Below, piece after piece: positions 7,368 through 15,605 of a stretch of 46,731 nucleotides of DNA. A model generated the notes under the pieces. It was not told the DNA's origin. It did no database searches and saw nothing but the letters and a program-made list of their open reading frames with translations. The position numbers and the translations under genes are program-made. This DNA is from Bacteroidales bacterium. GTDB taxonomy: Bacteria > Bacteroidota > Bacteroidia > Bacteroidales > VadinHA17. Where the stretch lies: positions 1-46,731 of the forward strand of contig JAGNKY010000019.1 of the NCBI GenBank assembly GCA_017999895.1, in the 5' to 3' direction. How positions within the stretch are numbered: the stretch's first letter is position 1; the number at the start of each line of letters is the position of its first letter.

Positions 7368-7481
7368 AAAGTATAAAATATATCGGGTTTAGTGGATTTC
7401 CAAACATTTCAGCCCGCATCAGGGTCTGTAACGTGGGATACCGTAATCAGCTTCGTTTCATACCGTCATTCGTTGGGACTA
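7358..7481 (+). repeat. attC-like region after the yozG-like gene (weak)
   Basis: CGCCAATAAAAAGTATAAAA around the stop codon is partly complementary to TTTCATACCGTCATTCGTTG (7457-7476), whose reverse complement reads CAACGAATGACGGTATGAAA. The loop includes CTGTAACGTGGGATACCG (7421-7442), which resembles a second TAAC-type arm. The match is moderate; the position next to the stop codon is as in the other sites. Confidence 0.35.
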
Positions 7482-7583
7482 ATTGTCCACCCTTATTTTG
7501 TAATTCTTATTATTGTAACTTTGATATTATCGGGTTTATTCCGAGCCGAGTAAAAGAAAAAGAAAGAACAGCCGCTACCTGCT

Positions 7584-8234
7584 TTAATACCCAATTGTGA
7601 ATCGTTCTTGATGATGTTTTGCCTGTTCCAATTCATCTACCATAGCAACGGCATAATCTTCTACAGAAATATGGCTTATACCATTTTCATCAACGATTAA
7701 ATCATCTTTACCCAGTCGGAATTTTCCTGTGCGTTTCCCATGCTCCAACACAGCAGCGGGAGAGAAAAATACCCAATCAATTTCCTTTTCATTACATAAA
7801 GTGTTGATGTAAAATTCTGCCAGTGACTTTACACCACCCATAAATTCTTCCGGTAAAGTGCCTGCATCCATCAATCTCACTCCCGGTGCACAGAACAATG
7901 TACCTGCGCCGCCTACAATTAATATACGTTTTACACCTGCTCTTTTAGCAGCCTCCAGAATCAGTGGATAGTTTTTCAACGTTTCTTCATAGATATTGGG
8001 ATTGTCCCAACCAGGGTTATAGGCACTGATAATAGCATCTTTCCCCGTACAAATATTTACCATGGATTTAACATCCGAAACATCAGCCTTTACAACTGTC
8101 AGATTGGGATGCTTTACCATGATTTTTTCAGGATGACGAACAATAGCTGTTACTTTATGACCTCTGTTTAGCAACTCATTCAGAATGGCGGTTCCAACAA
8201 AACCGCTTGCTCCAATTAATGCTACATTTTTCAT
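7584..8234 (-). CDS. NAD(P)-binding atypical SDR reductase (NmrA/YwnB-like)
   Basis: Cytosolic oxidoreductase-like protein of 216 residues with an N-terminal Rossmann fold (VALIGASGFVGTAIL, the GxxGxxG dinucleotide loop). A basic residue pair follows the second strand (IVRHPEK) and suggests NADP. It resembles the YwnB/YesF group of atypical short-chain dehydrogenases, which have no Tyr-x-x-x-Lys catalytic pair; such proteins often act as redox sensors or reductases of unknown substrate. It is the first minus-strand intact gene after the cassette-like run and stands alone, with no partner within 600 nt upstream. A convincing promoter was not found. Confidence 0.82.
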   Translation of the reverse strand: MKNVALIGASGFVGTAILNELLNRGHKVTAIVRHPEKIMVKHPNLTVVKADVSDVKSMVNICTGKDAIISAYNPGWDNPNIYEETLKNYPLILEAAKRAGVKRILIVGGAGTLFCAPGVRLMDAGTLPEEFMGGVKSLAEFYINTLCNEKEIDWVFFSPAAVLEHGKRTGKFRLGKDDLIVDENGISHISVEDYAVAMVDELEQAKHHQERFTIGY

Positions 8235-8523
8235 AATTAATATTCTTTAAATTGTTATGATTCTAATTTAAATGATTTTTTCTTTTTCTTACTTACATAT
8301 ACAAAGCTTTAGAAATATTTTGTCATGTATCAGTAACAAACAGTCGTTATCAGTAATTTATACTTAGCCCGATATCGGGTGATTCGTTTTTGCGCTTTGT
8401 AATAAGGAATACATGATATTTTTCAAAAAATGTTGAGTAATAGCCTGCATACGCTTAAGAAGGATTTATTAGTAAACTGACAAATATATAGACAAGTCCC
8501 TAAAGGGATAAAATATTATTGAT
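8235..8523. other. Spacer without a gene
   Basis: AT-rich spacer between the reductase and the lipoprotein remnant. The only notable structure is the perfect palindrome CCCGATATCGGG (8368-8379), of the same type as the other intergenic palindromes in this arm. No reading frame is supported. Confidence 0.5.
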
Positions 8524-8752
8524 ATGAATAAAATTTTAGGATTAAGCTTGGTGCTTATATTTTCATTTTCCTGCTAAATGGGAAACAAGACAAATACAGT
8601 CTTGATCAAAACTTACAGTAATTCTACAGAACAAAAAAACAACCTGGGATAAATCTTATGGTGGTGCAGACAAATCGTATGACACAGAACTTCTAAAACT
8701 TCGTGAAGAAATTGCCCCAAAGTTTCAAACATTTCAATTTAATTTGACCTAA
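8524..8752 (+). pseudogene. Broken small lipoprotein gene
   Basis: The frame starts with a perfect lipoprotein signal peptide, MNKILGLSLVLIFSFSC, but a stop codon (8575-8577) follows immediately after the lipobox cysteine. Protein-like sequence continues downstream in other frames: MGNKTNTVLIKTYSNSTEQK and, after a shift, WDKSYGGADKSYDTELLKL...FQFNLT with a stop at about 8750. The most economical reading is a once functional secreted lipoprotein that has been inactivated by a nonsense change and at least one frameshift. The original function cannot be recognised. Confidence 0.55.
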
Positions 8753-8867
8753 TTTGTTTTTCAAATTATGTCCAGCTATTTTAACGATTCAAACATTAAA
8801 TCTCTTGGAATTTCAATGATTATTATATAAATTTATTATATTTATTAACTACTTAAAAATTAAAGAC

Positions 8868-9446
8868 ATGAAAACTAAAAGTATGTTTTTCGTTATTAGT
8901 TTTATTGGACTCGGCCTCAATCTTTCAGCCCAGGAATATGCTATTGATAAAAAAGCAACGATTGTTTCTGGATATGCCAGTTTTATGAATAAAGGAGGAG
9001 ATTTATTTGAAGATAGTGATGGTAATAATTCTACAACTTTCAATTTTACGCCGACTGTCAATTATTTTATCATCAAGAATTTATTTGCCGGAGTGGGCAT
9101 TGAACTATCAACCGATTCACAAGGAGATTATAATTCTAATTCATTTGGCATTGGTCCTCAAATTGGTTATGCTTTTGGAAATTCTCAAAGTAACGTATTC
9201 CCTTATCTCGATCTGGGAATACGTTATTATAAAATGAATATAGATTATGGTGCCGATGATGATTTTAAAATTTCGGGATCTGATTTATATCTTAGCTTCG
9301 GTGTAATTGTCCCTGTAAAAACCCATATAGGATTAATCTTTGAAGGAGGATATCATATGATGGATTTAAAAAACAAAGATGCTGACGATTCTGTTTCTGG
9401 CAATATTTTTTCCATAGGAATAGGAATTTCAGGATTATTGTTTTAG
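8868..9446 (+). CDS. Outer-membrane beta-barrel protein (OmpX/porin-like)
   Basis: Protein of 192 residues with a signal peptide (MKTKSMFFVISFIGLGLNLSAQ, cleavage after SAQ). The mature part is built of alternating amphipathic strands rich in Gly, Tyr and Phe (FAGVGIEL, FGIGPQIGYAFG, PYLDLGIRYYKM, LYLSFGVIV, GLIFEGGYHMM) and ends in a hydrophobic strand (FSIGIGISGLLF). This is the plan of an eight-stranded OmpX-like/porin-family barrel with polar Asp/Asn-rich loops, so an outer-membrane location is likely. The ligand or role is unknown. It stands alone between the broken lipoprotein gene and a small membrane protein gene. Confidence 0.75.
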   Translation: MKTKSMFFVISFIGLGLNLSAQEYAIDKKATIVSGYASFMNKGGDLFEDSDGNNSTTFNFTPTVNYFIIKNLFAGVGIELSTDSQGDYNSNSFGIGPQIGYAFGNSQSNVFPYLDLGIRYYKMNIDYGADDDFKISGSDLYLSFGVIVPVKTHIGLIFEGGYHMMDLKNKDADDSVSGNIFSIGIGISGLLF

Positions 9447-9557
9447 ATTATATATAACTTTCTGTTTGTTACTATCAAAAATTTATTACTATTTTAACTT
9501 AAAAAAAACAGAATATTTACCTGATGGGACTTATAAATATTTGTTTGGACTTTAAAC

Positions 9558-9638
9558 AAGATAGTATCGTAATTTTCGCCTCATAGCAGGTTTTTTTTGA
9601 GGGTGAAGTATATCCTCTTCAATGCTATCTTTATTTTT
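9558..9638 (+). terminator. Possible long-looped terminator
   Basis: AAGATAGTAT (9558-9567) pairs with ATGCTATCTT (9622-9631) with one G-U pair, and a T-rich run TTATTTTT follows. A smaller nested GAGG...TCCTC hairpin lies in the loop. It would end transcription of the barrel-protein gene. The 54-nt loop makes this uncertain. Confidence 0.3.
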
Positions 9639-9712
9639 AAATGCCTGGCTATTGGTGAAAATATTAACAATATTTGGTTTTAATTCATTATAACTATATA
9701 ACTCAATGATCT

Positions 9713-10150
9713 ATGACTCATATTAATATTTACAAGGATTCAAAAGGGTTGTCAAAATTCTTTATAGTATTTGGCTGTATTTTTACAATAATTGGAATCG
9801 TATTTTTAATTGTTTTATTAAAAAATGGATTCGATTCCAATTTCCTTTCTGGGGACTGGAGTTCTATTTTTTTCATTATTGAAGGACTGTTTTTCATTTT
9901 TATCGGTACTTATAATATGGCGCTAAGGAAATACTATATTGAGTGGGATGACAACGAATTAAGATTTTTTCTACCAAAAACCAAAAAAGATGAAAGCATA
10001 AGGCTTCAGGATATTGTTTCAGTAAATATCGGACTCTTCGAAATTGAAATTAACCTTCCAAATCAGAAAAAAATACTCGATTTGAGTAACTTACAATTCG
10101 AGGATATTAAAAAAATCAAAACAAAATTTGAAGCCTTCAATCAAAATTGA
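9713..10150 (+). CDS. Small membrane protein with PH-like C-terminal domain
   Basis: Hypothetical protein of 145 residues. Two membrane segments near residues 15-37 and 50-68 are followed by a soluble part, YYIEWDDNELRFFLPKTKKDESIRLQDI and so on. The strand pattern and the C-terminal helix (FEDIKKIKTKFEAF) look like a bacterial PH-like domain (YcxB/bPH type). Such proteins are of unknown function and common in Bacteroidota. There is no operon partner. The frame is intact and its codon use is like that of the surrounding AT-rich genes. Confidence 0.6.
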   Translation: MTHINIYKDSKGLSKFFIVFGCIFTIIGIVFLIVLLKNGFDSNFLSGDWSSIFFIIEGLFFIFIGTYNMALRKYYIEWDDNELRFFLPKTKKDESIRLQDIVSVNIGLFEIEINLPNQKKILDLSNLQFEDIKKIKTKFEAFNQN

Positions 10151-10487
10151 AAATTACTTGTATAAGAGAATGTAGGGCAAGGAATATAGTGAAGTCAGGT
10201 AATCTCATTTATATAATCGCATAGAAAGCAGATACATTGGTCAGTGAAACGCTTATCTAATTATTTACCACTCATTTGAAACCGAACAATACTGTTGCAG
10301 TCCTTAGCCAGGGGAAAATAATCAGAGAAAGAAAATAAAATATCACCGGCTATAACAGGGTCGGTGCTATAAAAACCTGTATTTAAAGCCTTTTATCTTG
10401 TGCCTTTTATCTTTTATCTTTTGTTCCTAACTCACAAATAATTAACTACTTCTTTTTAATAAAATAATAATCCCCTGTTTTCTTAAA
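10151..10487. other. Spacer with a lone cassette-site half and a T-rich repeat
   Basis: No gene is supported. At 10346-10371 the sequence ACCGGCTATAACAGGGTCGGTGCTATA closely resembles the 5' arms of the attC-like sites at 4525 and 5250, but no matching 3' arm follows. Next to it (about 10389-10432) is a degenerate tandem run of CTTTTATCTT-like units. The end of this stretch is the 3' flank of the S46 peptidase operon. Confidence 0.5.
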
Positions 10488-12650
10488 TCACTCTATAATC
10501 GTCATTTCATTCAGCAGATAGCCTGCGCCTGCAAACTTGTCGATAATAAACAGGGCATATCTTATGTCGAGACTAATATTTCTGCTTTGCTCGGGATTAA
10601 AGGCCATATCGCTGGCAACACCCTCCCATGCTCTGTCGAAATTTACTCCTATAAGATGACCCTCGGCATTTATAACCGGACTGCCTGAATTGCCTCCTGT
10701 GGTATGATTATTTGCAATAAAACATACCGGAACCTCACCGTTCCGTCCATACCTTCCAAAGTCCTTGGTACTGTAAAGCTCCTTTAACTTTTCAGGTACA
10801 TTATAATCATATATCTGAGGATTATCCTTTTCCATGATACCTCTCACCGTTGTGGAATGTGTATAATATACAGCATCTTTGGGAACATATCCTTTTACCT
10901 GGCCGTATGCTACTCTAAGCGTTGAGTTGGCATCGGGATAAAAAATTCTGTCCTTTTCAAATTCCATCTGTGCAGCCATATATATTCTATTTAGCCGTTT
11001 AAGCTCATTGCCAAACCTGATAAGTTCATCCCTGACTTTGAAAGAAAGAAACTCGACGAAACCATTACCCAGCTTATAAAAAACATCCTTTTCAAGCACT
11101 TTAAGTGATTTCTTACTGAAACCGGTTATAAATGAATTGAATCTTGCCTCATCTGTAAAAGGGCTTCCGGAATAAATCTTTTTTGCAAGAGCATTGAAGT
11201 CCCCCTTACAATGCTCCCTTATTTCTTTATATACCGGTGCCTGCCATTCCGGCTCCATATTTTTACCATACATTTCCATTACTGCCACAAATAATTTCAT
11301 GTCGGTTGCCTGGTTATAATCTCTGAAGAATGATTTCCCGGCCGCCAGAAGTCTCTCTTTTGCAGCTTTTATCTGTTCTTCGGCAGAATTGGTTCTGATA
11401 AGATTTTCCAGCAAACTGGCATTCCTCGAAAAAGCAATTGCTTCGGCACCATTTATCACTTCGGCAGTATAATTATTGACAAACAGATACTTGCGATATT
11501 GCTCATAAATCTCCCTGTAACCTGGAAGGACATTTCCATATTTCAATTTTCGTAGTTCGTCCTGATTGACCCATGAAGTAAATCTCTCCTCATAGTCCTG
11601 TTTTGATTTGATAACGTTCATCCTTTCAAGTCCCAGAATTTCTCCCTGCCATCTCTTCCATGAATTTGCAAGTCCCGATTTTTTAGCTGAGTACTGTATT
11701 CGAATTAATGGATCTGATGCCATAGCCGATTCCATAATTTCAATCTCTACAGTTCTTATTTCAATCATCTTTGGGTTGATATAATTCTTTATCATATCGA
11801 TATGATATGAAGGGACATATTCATAAGTTGTTCCAGGATAGCCGAATACCATTGTAAAATCTCCTTCTTTAACGCCCTTAAGCGAGACCGGAAAATAATA
11901 AGGAGGTTTATAAGGCACATTATCTTTTGAATAAACAGCAGGTTTATTGTCTTTTCCGGCATAAATACGGAAGAGTGAAAAATCGCCTGTATGACGTGGC
12001 CAGATCCAGTTATCAGTTTCGCCTCCGAACTTACCAATAGCAGAAGGAGGCGCTCCTACAAGGCGTATATCTTTGAATGTCTCGTTTACAAAAAGGAAAT
12101 ATTGGTTACCCATGAAGAAAGGCTTAACTGTTGCACTGTATTCGGTTCCTTCTACAGCTTTTTTTTCAATTTTGCCGATATTCGAATTTATTATACTGTC
12201 TCTTATCTCTTCCGACAAATTTTCAGCAACTCCTTCAAGAACTTTTTCAGTAACGTCTTCCATCCTCCTTAGAAATGTGACCGTAAGCCCGGGATTTGGT
12301 AGTTCCTCTCCCCTGTTCATAGCCCAGAATCCGTTTGTGAGATAATCGTGTTCGAGTGTGGAATGTCTCTGAATCTGGCCATATCCGCAATGGTGATTTG
12401 TTATGAGCAAACCTTCCGGAGATATAACCTCACCGGTGCATCCCCCTCCAAAAATTACAACGGCATCTTTCATACATGCTTTATTTACGCTATAGATGTC
12501 TTCTGCCGACAGTTTGAATCCTTTCTCCTGCATAATTTTAATGTTGTATTTTTCGATAAGCAGAGGTATCCACATTCCTTCGTCGGCTCTCGAGATAGAA
12601 TTCAGAAGGCAAAAAAGAAAAAGTAAATAATATAAAATTCTGTTTTTCAT
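10488..12650 (-). CDS. S46-family dipeptidyl-peptidase, DPP11-like
   Basis: Exported serine dipeptidyl-peptidase of 720 residues that releases N-terminal dipeptides from oligopeptides in the periplasm, an important route for peptide feeding in Bacteroidota. A signal peptide (MKNRILYYLLFLFCLLNSISRA) precedes the chymotrypsin-like double barrel. The catalytic triad is visible: ITNHHCGYG (His86/87), RHTGDFSLFR (Asp223) and GGNSGSPV (Ser655). Residue 673, in NFDRAWEG, is Arg; in the family Arg here goes with Asp/Glu specificity (DPP11) while Gly goes with hydrophobic specificity (DPP7), so acidic-residue specificity is predicted. It is the last gene of the DUF2520-HAD-UbiA-Maf operon, 15 nt after maf. 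Confidence 0.92.
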   Translation of the reverse strand: MKNRILYYLLFLFCLLNSISRADEGMWIPLLIEKYNIKIMQEKGFKLSAEDIYSVNKACMKDAVVIFGGGCTGEVISPEGLLITNHHCGYGQIQRHSTLEHDYLTNGFWAMNRGEELPNPGLTVTFLRRMEDVTEKVLEGVAENLSEEIRDSIINSNIGKIEKKAVEGTEYSATVKPFFMGNQYFLFVNETFKDIRLVGAPPSAIGKFGGETDNWIWPRHTGDFSLFRIYAGKDNKPAVYSKDNVPYKPPYYFPVSLKGVKEGDFTMVFGYPGTTYEYVPSYHIDMIKNYINPKMIEIRTVEIEIMESAMASDPLIRIQYSAKKSGLANSWKRWQGEILGLERMNVIKSKQDYEERFTSWVNQDELRKLKYGNVLPGYREIYEQYRKYLFVNNYTAEVINGAEAIAFSRNASLLENLIRTNSAEEQIKAAKERLLAAGKSFFRDYNQATDMKLFVAVMEMYGKNMEPEWQAPVYKEIREHCKGDFNALAKKIYSGSPFTDEARFNSFITGFSKKSLKVLEKDVFYKLGNGFVEFLSFKVRDELIRFGNELKRLNRIYMAAQMEFEKDRIFYPDANSTLRVAYGQVKGYVPKDAVYYTHSTTVRGIMEKDNPQIYDYNVPEKLKELYSTKDFGRYGRNGEVPVCFIANNHTTGGNSGSPVINAEGHLIGVNFDRAWEGVASDMAFNPEQSRNISLDIRYALFIIDKFAGAGYLLNEMTIIE

Positions 12651-12665
12651 AACTATAATTTTAGT

Positions 12666-13253
12666 TTATTTAAGCCATTTTTCAAGTTCTCTGAGCAGGC
12701 GGTTCACAGGCATTCCCATTACATTAAAAAATGAGCCGTTTATGCCGGTATTACCTACTATTCCAATCCAGTCCTGAATTCCATAAGCACCTGCTTTATC
12801 GTAAGGTTTATAGTTTCTTATATAATAATCAATCGTTTCATCGGTAAGAGTATCGAATGTAACAAGAGTAGATTCTGAAAAAACATTGATTCTCAATCCA
12901 TTCAAAAGCCCTATTCCTGTAATCACTTCATGAGTGCGGCCCGATATGTTTTTGAGAATTCCGAATGCGCTTTCATAGTCATGAGGTTTTCCAAGCATCT
13001 TTCCTTTCACCCATACAATAGTGTCGGCAGTTATAACAACAATATTTTCATCATTAAACTCGTTCAGTAATTGTTTGGCCTTACTTTGTGCAAGGTATTC
13101 TGCAATTTCTTTTCCTTTAAGTTCTTCAGGGAATGATTCATCAAAATCTCTTTCAACGACTTCGAATATTATACCCGATTCACGAAGAAGATGTTGACGT
13201 CTTGGCGATTGTGAGGCAAGAATCAACCTATACCTGTCAGGAATTTTGAACAT
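12666..13253 (-). CDS. maf: Maf-family nucleotide pyrophosphatase
   Basis: House-cleaning nucleoside triphosphate pyrophosphatase of the Maf/YhdE type, which removes non-canonical or excess nucleotides and is classically linked to septum inhibition. The 195-residue protein has the family signatures: LILASQSPRRQHLL at the N-terminus, the KAKQLL helix, the acidic VITADTIVWVKGKMLGKP motif near residues 72-90, and ISGRTHEVITGIGL. All are in normal order and spacing. The gene lies 3 nt downstream of the prenyltransferase gene and upstream of the S46 peptidase, all on one transcript. Base specificity (dTTP/UTP or 7-methyl-GTP subtype) cannot be decided with certainty here. Confidence 0.93.
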   Translation of the reverse strand: MFKIPDRYRLILASQSPRRQHLLRESGIIFEVVERDFDESFPEELKGKEIAEYLAQSKAKQLLNEFNDENIVVITADTIVWVKGKMLGKPHDYESAFGILKNISGRTHEVITGIGLLNGLRINVFSESTLVTFDTLTDETIDYYIRNYKPYDKAGAYGIQDWIGIVGNTGINGSFFNVMGMPVNRLLRELEKWLK

Positions 13254-13256
13254 TGT

Positions 13257-14240
13257 TCAGTAAAGATTAAAGGAGATAATTATTTTAGCGACAACCGAAT
13301 AAAGGAGCCCTGTAAGCATAACAATCTTCATTATTGTTGATGCGAGCCGGTATTTTCTCTTTTCTTTTCCCGATAAAAGAAGAATAATGACTGAACATAA
13401 CGGTAAAGCAACAGCTATAGTTAAATAGAGAAATGTTATGATATCATTTATGTAGAAATACCATATAAGGTAGAGAAGTATCAATGTTACAAAGACAAGG
13501 GAAACGGCCACTATTATTGAATTTTTGATGCCCATTAATACAGGCAGAGTATTTTTTCCATAAGTTTCGTCGCCTTCGAAATCCTCAATGTCTTTTATGA
13601 TTTCTCTAATAAGAGTTGTAAGGAAAGCAAAAAGCGAAAAACCTGCCACCCACCATATAATAATATTATACTCAGGCACTTTAATAGAAAAAACAGTGTA
13701 ATAATTATTCAAAGGTATCCACTCATAGAAAAGAACCAGAAGTGGAAGCATTGCAGTTAGAAAAGCGACAAGAAAGTTACCTAAAAGGAACTGTCTTTTA
13801 TAGGTTGCAGAGTAAAAATAAAACAAACCTGTAACAAGAAGAAACATTATGCCTGCAATTGGATAGCCGATTTTCCATGATACATAAAAACCAAGAGCCA
13901 CCCCAATAAAATTCATGATGCTATGCCACAAAATAGCCTCTCTTCGTGAGATTGCCGTGCCAACTATAGCTTTGCCCTTATTTATCAGATCGGTTTTAAT
14001 ATCAAAATAATCATTAATAATATAGCCTCCAGCCGTAATCATAACTGTTGCAAGTACAAGAAAGAAAAAATCGTACCATTGGAACTGAAGTCTCATAGTC
14101 TGTTCATTTCCTGCTATAGATAATAGTGTGACATCTATTTTACTGAGGATAGTGCTTATAACGGCATACCTCATAAGTATCATTGTAAGTGCAACAATAA
14201 GAAGATTTTGCCACCGTATAAGCTTCAAAAAATCCTTCAT
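13257..14240 (-). CDS. UbiA-family prenyltransferase
   Basis: Integral membrane aromatic/glycerol prenyltransferase of 327 residues with eight to nine segments. The two Asp-rich prenyl-diphosphate-binding motifs are present: NDYFDIKTDLINK (residues about 98-110) and DIEDFEGDETYGKNTLP (about 217-233). Bacteroidota proteins of this clade are usually annotated as geranylgeranylglycerol-phosphate geranylgeranyltransferase; the true acceptor is not proven, and menaquinone-type substrates are less likely because MenA generally stands elsewhere. The gene is packed between the HAD phosphatase (4-nt gap) and maf (3-nt gap), which implies co-transcription. Confidence 0.85.
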   Translation of the reverse strand: MKDFLKLIRWQNLLIVALTMILMRYAVISTILSKIDVTLLSIAGNEQTMRLQFQWYDFFFLVLATVMITAGGYIINDYFDIKTDLINKGKAIVGTAISRREAILWHSIMNFIGVALGFYVSWKIGYPIAGIMFLLVTGLFYFYSATYKRQFLLGNFLVAFLTAMLPLLVLFYEWIPLNNYYTVFSIKVPEYNIIIWWVAGFSLFAFLTTLIREIIKDIEDFEGDETYGKNTLPVLMGIKNSIIVAVSLVFVTLILLYLIWYFYINDIITFLYLTIAVALPLCSVIILLLSGKEKRKYRLASTIMKIVMLTGLLYSVVAKIIISFNLY

Positions 14241-14244
14241 ATAT

Positions 14245-14766
14245 TCACCATGTATAGGTATCGGAGTTCATCCATTTATTATGCAACCTGAGGACCTGTT
14301 CAATAATATCTCTCACGCATCCTTCGCCTCCCTTTTTGTCGGAAATATAAACCGCCAGTTTTCTAACCTCGTTGTCGGCATCGGCCGGACAAACAGGCAC
14401 TCCGGCTTCTTTCATCACTTCAATATCGGGAATGTCGTCTCCCATATAAACAACTTCGTCTGCCGAAAGCCCAGATTTCTTTAAAAAATCCCTGAAACAG
14501 TTTATTTTCACAGCGCTGTTTAAGTAAATATCGTTAACGCCAAGCTGATTAAGCCTTTTCCGGTATTCTTTGCATGTAGCGCCTGAAATGACTGCTACCT
14601 TATAATTCTTTTTCACTGCAAGCTGAATGGCATATCCATCCCTGATATTAACGGTACGGTCAGGTATTCCTGATTTATCAAGATTTACAGTTTGTAATGA
14701 CAGAACACCGTCAATATCAAAAATAAAACCTCTTATCTTATTTAGCTTCTCCTTAAAATTATTCAT
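14245..14766 (-). CDS. KdsC-like HAD phosphatase
   Basis: Soluble haloacid-dehalogenase hydrolase of 173 residues, the length of subclass C0 enzymes such as KdsC (3-deoxy-D-manno-octulosonate-8-phosphate phosphatase of lipopolysaccharide synthesis). Motif I is FIFDIDGVLS (nucleophile and acid/base Asp), motif II VAVISGA, and motif IV VVYMGDDIPDIEVM; there is no cap domain. The usual KdsC signature fits, but other C0 phosphatases look alike, so the substrate is tentative. Its start overlaps the end of the DUF2520 gene by 4 nt, a sign of translational coupling. Confidence 0.82.
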   Translation of the reverse strand: MNNFKEKLNKIRGFIFDIDGVLSLQTVNLDKSGIPDRTVNIRDGYAIQLAVKKNYKVAVISGATCKEYRKRLNQLGVNDIYLNSAVKINCFRDFLKKSGLSADEVVYMGDDIPDIEVMKEAGVPVCPADADNEVRKLAVYISDKKGGEGCVRDIIEQVLRLHNKWMNSDTYTW

Positions 14767-15542
14767 CTGTTTCGGTAATATTCCGTTATAGATTTTGAAA
14801 TCATTTCATATATATTTCTGATTTCCGGCGAGAAAGATAATAAATCCATGTGTTTCCGAATAGTCTCAGTATCATTTCTTATTGCAGGACCTGTCTGAGA
14901 AAGTTCAGGATCTGTTTCGATGGCTTTTTTTACAGTCTCTTTTATCAATGGGGTCATAATATCGAAAGAAAAAGAAGCGGTCGTACATATTTGTTTTGAT
15001 AGCAGTAGCATGTAATTTACGAAATTGGAAGCGAATACTGCTGCAAGGTGAATTATTCTTCTTTGTGAAACATCCGATTCATAAATTCTACTCGATATTG
15101 ATTCTGCAATCGCTTTTAGCAAACCGCGGGAAGTATTATCTGAAGCTTCGATAAACAGAGGTATTTCCTGGAAGTTTATATTCCTTCCTTTCGAAAATGT
15201 CTGAAGAGGATAGAAAACGCCCTTGAAAAGAATAGCTGAAGGGAATACTTCCAGTCCGAAACTGCCGGCAGTGTGGGTTACGATTGTATTTTCACCGCAT
15301 TCTAGTTTGCCTAAGACATCAGGGAGGGCGTTATCGGGCACACATACAAATATTACGTCGGCAGGTTTGTCAAAATGCAAATCAGTTATCCATTCGGCAC
15401 CACATTGTGCGGCAAGTGAACGACTGTTTTCATTTTCTTTCGATGCAATCTGTAATATTCTGTGGCCTTTCTTGAAAAATTCAGTACAAAGTGCTTCACC
15501 GACACGTCCAGCTCCGATAAAAGAAATACCGTACCGTTTCAT
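14763..15542 (-). CDS. Rossmann-fold protein with DUF2520 (ProC-like)
   Basis: Cytosolic protein of 259 residues with an N-terminal NAD(P)-binding Rossmann domain (YGISFIGAGRVGEAL, then VIFVCVPDNALPDV) and a C-terminal helical DUF2520 domain (HLAAVFASNFVNYMLLL...). The architecture recalls pyrroline-5-carboxylate reductase and 6-phosphogluconate-type dehydrogenases, but the substrate is unknown. It is the first gene of the HAD-UbiA-Maf-S46 operon. The -7-like TAAATTTG 20 nt before its ATG marks the probable operon start. The order DUF2520-HAD-UbiA-Maf is common in Bacteroidota. Confidence 0.85.
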   Translation of the reverse strand: MKRYGISFIGAGRVGEALCTEFFKKGHRILQIASKENENSRSLAAQCGAEWITDLHFDKPADVIFVCVPDNALPDVLGKLECGENTIVTHTAGSFGLEVFPSAILFKGVFYPLQTFSKGRNINFQEIPLFIEASDNTSRGLLKAIAESISSRIYESDVSQRRIIHLAAVFASNFVNYMLLLSKQICTTASFSFDIMTPLIKETVKKAIETDPELSQTGPAIRNDTETIRKHMDLLSFSPEIRNIYEMISKSITEYYRNR

Positions 15543-15562
15543 GTGAATTTTTCTGAAAGATA

Positions 15563-15570
15563 CAAATTTA
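15563..15570 (-). promoter_or_regulatory. -7 element of the DUF2520-HAD-UbiA-Maf operon
   Basis: TAAATTTG on the minus strand fits TAnnTTTG and ends about 20 nt before the start codon. No TTG was found at the ideal -33 distance, so this is a partial match. Confidence 0.45.
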
Positions 15571-15605
15571 AAAAGGAAATGTGCAGCAGAGACTGCCTGA
15601 AATGG

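Noticed and set aside
7500..7560. Plus-strand promoter with TAACTTTG
   Set aside because: The upstream TTG is only 15 nt away and no plus-strand gene follows; probably chance or a relic.
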